Shown here in pieces: positions 60,175 through 64,000 of a DNA stretch of 64,000 bases; the first letter of the stretch is position 1, and each line of letters starts with the position of its first letter. The notes below the pieces were generated by a model, which searched no databases, was not told the DNA's origin, and saw only the letters and a program-made list of their open reading frames with translations. A program made the translations under genes and the position numbers. Source of the DNA: Nitrospira sp. (GTDB lineage: Bacteria; Nitrospirota; Nitrospiria; Nitrospirales; Nitrospiraceae); the NCBI GenBank assembly GCA_005116835.1, contig SWDM01000022.1, positions 98,073-162,072 on the forward strand, written 5' to 3'.

Positions 60175-60924
60175 ATGATGGGACAAATCGCTTCTCGACC
60201 ATTGATCGGTGGCATACTGACCATGGCCTTAGGCTTGGGAACCGGCTGCTCCCATTGGATCGAACTCGCGGCTCCCACGGACACCACGCCGTCTGCCAGC
60301 GCAACAGTAGCCACCGATGCGCGAGTGCCTCTCCTACTCGAGACGATTCGGGTAACTCACAACGGGTCATCCGTCGCTCCACCCGCCATTCTCGAACGGC
60401 AGGTACTCGGCGCTATCGAAGCCACGCACCTCTTCTCTCAACATTTTCAATCAGGGTACATGCAACCAGCGGCAAACCAGACTCACGTGACTGTACGTCT
60501 AAACATCGACAATCTTATCGAGCCCCATGCAGGCCAAGCCGCCTGGCAAGGCTTGCTCATCGGCGCCTCAATGTTTACGCTGGCGCCGTTTATCTCCCTC
60601 GATTACGACTACGGAGCACAGATGTCCCTTGAGATGGAACGATGGGATGGACAGGTAAAACGCTACACCGCCACATCCAATGGATCGGCGCACTACAATC
60701 TATTCGGCGCAAATCCGGAAGTCATCGAACAGTTAAAAGGTCAGGTCACGGAAACATGTCTGTCCTCACTGCTCAATCAAGTGATTCAAGATTCAAGCTT
60801 TTATCTTGCCGGGAGCACCCTCTCTCAAGACCGCCAGATTCGCACTGTTTCGGTCGTAGTCCGTCCCTCACCCAACCGCGCAGTTCCTGTTTCTCGCCCA
60901 CTCGCCAATGATTCGCTCCGGTAG
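60175..60924 (+). CDS. lipoprotein of unknown function
   Basis: A 249-aa protein from the ATG at 60175 (AGGAGA 7 nt upstream; the frame runs further up through the PagL gene). It has a lipoprotein signal ending GLGTGCSH (Cys at about residue 25). The mature part contains HVTVRLNIDNLIEPH, a hydrophobic stretch LLIGASMFTLAPFISLDY, and YTATSNGSAHYNLFG, but no family I recognise. The position after PagL suggests a coupled envelope function. Confidence 0.8.
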   Translation: MMGQIASRPLIGGILTMALGLGTGCSHWIELAAPTDTTPSASATVATDARVPLLLETIRVTHNGSSVAPPAILERQVLGAIEATHLFSQHFQSGYMQPAANQTHVTVRLNIDNLIEPHAGQAAWQGLLIGASMFTLAPFISLDYDYGAQMSLEMERWDGQVKRYTATSNGSAHYNLFGANPEVIEQLKGQVTETCLSSLLNQVIQDSSFYLAGSTLSQDRQIRTVSVVVRPSPNRAVPVSRPLANDSLR

Positions 60925-61015
60925 CTATTCAGAAAACCGTTCGCCCCTGCTTGAGGCCTGGCTCTCTCCGTCTCCTCGGTGGTATCATGCACCCTGCTAT
61001 TATCAGGAGGATGCC

Positions 61016-61333
61016 GTGGATCTTGATGCCTTCAAACAAATGGTCGCCAAAAACCCAAAGGGCTTTCTCGGCCGTTACGGGCTCGGAAACAAACTCATCC
61101 AGGAAGATGGCAATCTCGAAGAAGCCGTCGAACACCTGACTGTCGCAACCCAGCTGGACCCAACCCATGTTGCGTCACATCTCCATCTTGGACGGGCCTT
61201 AATTTCTTTGGGACGGAAGAACGATGCAAGGCCGGTCTTACAAGCCGGTATCGAGGCCGCGCGATCCGGTCGATCCAATGGAGGTGGGGACTTAGTTCCT
61301 GAAATGGAAACGTTACTCAGAACCATTGCATGA
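61016..61333 (+). CDS. small TPR-containing protein
   Basis: A 105-aa protein from the GTG at 61016, which has a strong AGGAGG 6 nt upstream; the frame runs back to 60908 but that start overlaps the lipoprotein gene without a ribosome site. Two TPR units are visible: GRYGLGNKLIQEDGNLEEAVEHL and HLHLGRALISLGRKNDARPVL. The end, VPEMETLLRTI, is also helical. Probably a protein-interaction module. Confidence 0.8.
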   Translation: MDLDAFKQMVAKNPKGFLGRYGLGNKLIQEDGNLEEAVEHLTVATQLDPTHVASHLHLGRALISLGRKNDARPVLQAGIEAARSGRSNGGGDLVPEMETLLRTIA

Positions 61334-61366
61334 CGAATCGAATCGTAACGGAGCGAGGAGTAACCC

Positions 61367-61567
61367 ATGAAGATTGATGAGGCGAGACAGAGAATCGAGT
61401 CGGCGATGACGCAGTACGGGGTTCATGCAGGAGTGGCAATCGATCTTGTGATCAGTGAGGTGAAGTCCGATCTCGGCATTGCCACGGCCAATGAGTTGAT
61501 CGATGAGTTCGATCTCGAACTCCAATACAACATCGCTCCGATAGAACCGGGATTCTCAAGCAGCTAA
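61367..61567 (+). CDS. small protein of unknown function
   Basis: A 66-aa helical, acidic protein: MKIDEARQRIESAMTQYGVH, VAIDLVISEVKSDLG, ANELIDEFDLELQYN. GAGGAG lies 7-8 nt before the ATG, which strongly supports it. It is 33 bases after the small TPR gene and probably in its operon. No family is recognised. Confidence 0.72.
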   Translation: MKIDEARQRIESAMTQYGVHAGVAIDLVISEVKSDLGIATANELIDEFDLELQYNIAPIEPGFSSS

Positions 61568-61625
61568 ACCATGGGCATACAGCATCCCTCACCTCAAATA
61601 AGGATGCTCCACAAAGCGGCCTCGT

Positions 61626-61683
61626 CGTTCGTGAAACGTGACGCGTGAAATATCCGAACCCTGAAATGAACCACGCTTCACGG
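61626..61683. repeat. inverted heptamer array (CGTGAAA/GCTTCAC type)
   Basis: GTGAAACGTGACGCGTGAAA on the left and CACGCTTCACGG on the right are 7-nt words and their complement. The block lies within the 157 bases between the small helical gene and the glycosyltransferase gene. A degenerate GGATGCT word of the hairpin-element type lies just before it (near 61590). Confidence 0.5.
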
Positions 61684-61724
61684 ATTTCGAGAACGATCTT
61701 GAGGAGCTTCTCCAGCACCAGACC

Positions 61725-62810
61725 ATGCCGCTAATTTGGTGCGCCATCTCCGGACACGGATATGGTCACGCAGCCCAAGTAGTGCCGGTGCTCAATGCGC
61801 TGGGTAGCCTCGTGCCTGGTTTGACTGCCCTTCTCCGCACCGTGGTCCCAGCTTCTTTTTTCCGCGACCGCCTGACGATTCCTTGGAAACTGAGGCCTGA
61901 ACAACAAGACGTCGGCTGTATCCAAGACGGGCCGCTCAAAATCGATATCGACGCGACCTGGGAAGCGCACCGACAGTTCCATGAAACCTGGGAGGCACGG
62001 CTAACCAACGAGATCACTGCCCTGCAGGCTGCATCTCCTTCGCTAGTCATCGCCGATACCCCCTACCTCGCTATCGAGGCCGGCTCCCGCTCACAGATAC
62101 CAACCCTCGCCTTGGCAAACTTTACATGGGATCTCGTACTCAAGGAATTCTGCCTTGCATCGGACCATTCACGTCAACGGTTGATTCAGTCCATCCGCGG
62201 TTCCTATAGCAAAGCCGACAAGGCCCTTCGTATCACTCCTGCCCCCAAGATCGATGTATTCTCCACCATCACTGATATTGGCCCGATAGCCAGCCCCGCC
62301 TCCTCTGAACGAGGCAGACTCACCGCGACCCTCGACTTGGCATCCAACGAACGGACCGTCTTGGTCGGATTTGGCGGTATTCCTCTCAGCTCACTCCCGC
62401 TTGCACAGATGGAACAATTGCGCCAATATCGCTTCCTCATCGATGGCCCGGTTCCCATGGGATACACCAGAATTCATTCCACAAAGATGCTCCCCTTCTC
62501 CTTTAAGACCCTCCTCGCCTCCGTCGATATCATCATGACCAAGCCTGGCTACGGCACCGTGGTCGAGGCAGTGGCGCTTCAACAGCCGATCGTGTATGTC
62601 CGTCGGCACAATTTTGCCGATGAACCGCCGCTAGTCGACTTTCTGCATCGCTATGCACGCAGCGTCGAACTGTCGATGGAGGACTTCATGAAAGGATGCT
62701 GGGAACCGGCTTTGCAACAAGCCCTGGCCGCATCGGCATCTTTGCTCCCGCCACCTGCAACCGGCGCTGCAGAGGCGGCTGAAGAGATCGTTCGAACGTG
62801 GGGTTTCTAG
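61725..62810 (+). CDS. MurG-like (GT-B) glycosyltransferase-fold protein
   Basis: A 361-aa protein. The N-terminal lobe begins MPLIWCAISGHGYGHAAQVV, with the Gly/His-rich loop of GT-B enzymes. The C-terminal lobe has RTVLVGFGGIPL and the donor-binding block IMTKPGYGTVVEAVALQQPIVYV, similar to the GT28 C-terminal domain. It probably transfers a sugar from a nucleotide donor, but the acceptor is unknown and no polysaccharide cluster surrounds it. The stop is followed at once by a heptamer array. Confidence 0.85.
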   Translation: MPLIWCAISGHGYGHAAQVVPVLNALGSLVPGLTALLRTVVPASFFRDRLTIPWKLRPEQQDVGCIQDGPLKIDIDATWEAHRQFHETWEARLTNEITALQAASPSLVIADTPYLAIEAGSRSQIPTLALANFTWDLVLKEFCLASDHSRQRLIQSIRGSYSKADKALRITPAPKIDVFSTITDIGPIASPASSERGRLTATLDLASNERTVLVGFGGIPLSSLPLAQMEQLRQYRFLIDGPVPMGYTRIHSTKMLPFSFKTLLASVDIIMTKPGYGTVVEAVALQQPIVYVRRHNFADEPPLVDFLHRYARSVELSMEDFMKGCWEPALQQALAASASLLPPPATGAAEAAEEIVRTWGF

Positions 62811-62900
62811 TTTCAGGATCCAGGTTTCAGCGAGACCCAGGAGTTTCACCAATTCCAAACGAACAACCAGAAACATGAAACAAGAAACTCGAAACCTGAA
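62811..62900. repeat. inverted heptamer array (GGTTTCA/TGAAACC type)
   Basis: It begins at the base after the glycosyltransferase stop. TTTCAGG and GGTTTCA words on the left face ACATGAA, ACAAGAA, ACTCGAA and ACCTGAA words on the right, all in 7-nt register. Confidence 0.72.
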
Positions 62901-62992
62901 ATACACATCCTTTTGCCCGTTCTGTCCTTAGAATGATATAGTCCTGGCAAACATGGGGAGATTTAGCCTTTCCTCCACAGCTCGCTCGCACT

Positions 62993-63595
62993 ATGGACAA
63001 ACCGTTACAAGATGCCCCCTCAATAATCGAACCGGCTTTGCTGGCCAGAGTGGTCAAAGGCGATCAGCAGGCGTTCAGCCAACTCTATGATCAGTCGAGC
63101 ACAGTCTTGTTTTCGTTAGCACTCAAGATATTAGGGAATCATGAGGAAGCGGCGGGACTCTTGCGCGATGTCTATTTGGAAATCTGGAGGAAGGTCGCCC
63201 GCTATGACGTCGGGCGTGGAACCCCGATCGCGTGGCTGGTCACCCTCACCAAGAGTCGGGCAATCGACCGGGTTCGGGCGAGAACCACTCAAGGCTCTCG
63301 CCCAACACGCCTGCTGGAATCCACGCCTCCTGAACCGACGGCTGATCCTAGTCCGATCCCAGTCGAAACCCAGGCCGATCAAAGCCTGCGTGTTGCGGTT
63401 AGTACGGCATTGGTTGAATTACCCCCGGCACAGCAACAAGCGATTGACCTCGCTTACTATGAAGGGCTTTCTTACGGAGAAATCGCCGCGCGGCTGAACC
63501 AGCCGCTCTGGACAGTCAAGACACGGATTAAGCTCGGCATGTCCAAACTCCGAAATGGCCTCAAACCGTGGGGAAACAATGGTGAGCCTCAATGA
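62993..63595 (+). CDS. ECF-type RNA polymerase sigma factor
   Basis: A 200-aa SigK/RpoE-type sigma factor. Region 2 (about 25-95) contains FSQLYDQSSTVLFSLALKIL, DVYLEIWRKVARYD and IAWLVTLTKSRAIDRVRAR. A Pro-rich linker leads to region 4 (about 135-190) with LPPAQQQAIDLAYYEGLSY, GEIAARLNQPLWTVKTRIKLGM. Its stop codon overlaps the start of the anti-sigma gene by 4 bases (ATGA), the usual layout of a coupled regulatory pair. The regulon is unknown; such sigma factors often regulate their own operon. Confidence 0.94.
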   Translation: MDKPLQDAPSIIEPALLARVVKGDQQAFSQLYDQSSTVLFSLALKILGNHEEAAGLLRDVYLEIWRKVARYDVGRGTPIAWLVTLTKSRAIDRVRARTTQGSRPTRLLESTPPEPTADPSPIPVETQADQSLRVAVSTALVELPPAQQQAIDLAYYEGLSYGEIAARLNQPLWTVKTRIKLGMSKLRNGLKPWGNNGEPQ

Positions 63596-64000
63596 AGCAT
63601 GAAGAACTCGAAGACTCGGTTCCCTTGTATGCTGCCGGTGCCCTCGACCGGACCGAGCGACAGGCGCTGGAAGCCCACTTACTCTCCGGTTGTGCCTCCT
63701 GTCACAGCATGCTCAAAGAGTATCAGTCCGTCGCCGCGCTCCTTCCGCTCGCTCTCCCCCAGACAGATCCTCCCAAATCCCTCAAGTCTAAGATTATGGC
63801 CGAACGAAGCCCAGAAATAATTCCGGCGAAAGTAATTCCGGTCGATCCGACAAAGCCAAGTCTGGACCCGGGCGATTGGATGGACCACCTCTTTCCTGCC
63901 GAAACCCCTGTTCAATCCCCAGCGCTCCCCTGGGCCCTTGGGTTAGGCGCCCTTCTCATCGTGGCGATCGGCGGCTATTTCGCCTGGAGCCTGTGGGCAC
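63592..64000 (+). CDS. anti-sigma factor, 3' end outside window
   Basis: 136 residues are visible, and the frame is still open at the window end. The N-terminal part is a zinc-binding anti-sigma domain: LYAAGALDRTERQALEAHLL, SGCASCHSML with His and two Cys. A Pro-rich linker precedes a membrane helix starting near residue 117 (LPWALGLGALLIVAIGGYF). This matches RskA-type membrane anti-sigma factors, which hold the sigma factor until a signal triggers release. The ATG overlaps the sigma-factor stop. Confidence 0.9.
   Translation, partial: MKHEELEDSVPLYAAGALDRTERQALEAHLLSGCASCHSMLKEYQSVAALLPLALPQTDPPKSLKSKIMAERSPEIIPAKVIPVDPTKPSLDPGDWMDHLFPAETPVQSPALPWALGLGALLIVAIGGYFAWSLWA

Overview
The window looks like a chromosomal segment of a Gram-negative, GC-rich bacterium. 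Outer-membrane proteins, a PagL-type lipid A deacylase, OmpA-type proteins, a periplasmic Deg protease and an MsbA-like exporter all point to a diderm envelope. The mix of genes and the dense intergenic repeats suggest the phylum Nitrospirota (Nitrospira-like). That placement is inference from remembered family resemblance, not a search result.

Layout. 0-4.6 kb: the 3' end of a probable alpha/beta-hydrolase, then a tandemly duplicated pair of genes (BON/OmpA protein plus membrane coiled-coil protein). 4.9-8.4 kb: purH, purD and a TsaC/Sua5-type gene that appears to carry two compensating frameshifts. 8.5-17.7 kb: lipoprotein, FmdB-type zinc ribbon, aminotransferase-coaD-rsmD operon, radC, an EF-G-like GTPase with degenerate G motifs, a Deg protease and an RCK_C-domain protein. 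17.7-21.6 kb: a scrambled, repeat-rich stretch with a truncated type I secretion ABC transporter and an ORF6N gene whose 3' end is repeat-derived; it ends with rpsU and a roughly 200-nt inverted repeat. 21.6-29.2 kb: mixed accessory genes (membrane protein with C1q-like partner, class II aldolase, two VanZ-like proteins, TPM protein, nucleotidyltransferase-like protein, flavin monooxygenase, phospholipase D-like protein).

29.3-34.7 kb is the most coherent system: two sulfur-carrier modules on one strand. Module 1 is carrier, cysteine synthase and E1-like enzyme. Module 2 is threonine synthase-like enzyme, carrier, NIL-domain protein, E1-like enzyme and JAMM peptidase. Both carriers have residues after the Gly-Gly, so the JAMM peptidase may mature them as well as release product. 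35-41.7 kb: small genes, a DUF433/DUF5615 toxin-antitoxin pair, an MsbA-like exporter bracketed by two copies of one hairpin element, def and a HEAT-repeat protein. 41.9-46.1 kb: glgC followed by a Ski2-like helicase split into two genes in reversed order (RecA2 half first, RecA1 half second). 46.2-64 kb: outer-membrane protein, tRNA-Arg(ACG), multi-PAS hybrid histidine kinase, glgB, Tat-exported YcbK-like protein, response regulator, two-domain SagB-like oxidoreductase, TPR proteins, PagL-like protein, glycosyltransferase, and an ECF sigma/anti-sigma pair running off the end.

The other major theme is intergenic DNA. Many gene 3' ends are capped within a few bases of the stop codon by one of three repeat classes: (1) hairpin-ended elements with covarying arms and a conserved mismatch; (2) palindromic arrays of a degenerate nonamer (TGGTT-type); (3) arrays of degenerate heptamers, often with an inverted array opposite. 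A fourth GCGCG-rich family sits at the broken genes. No CRISPR array and no transposase gene were found.
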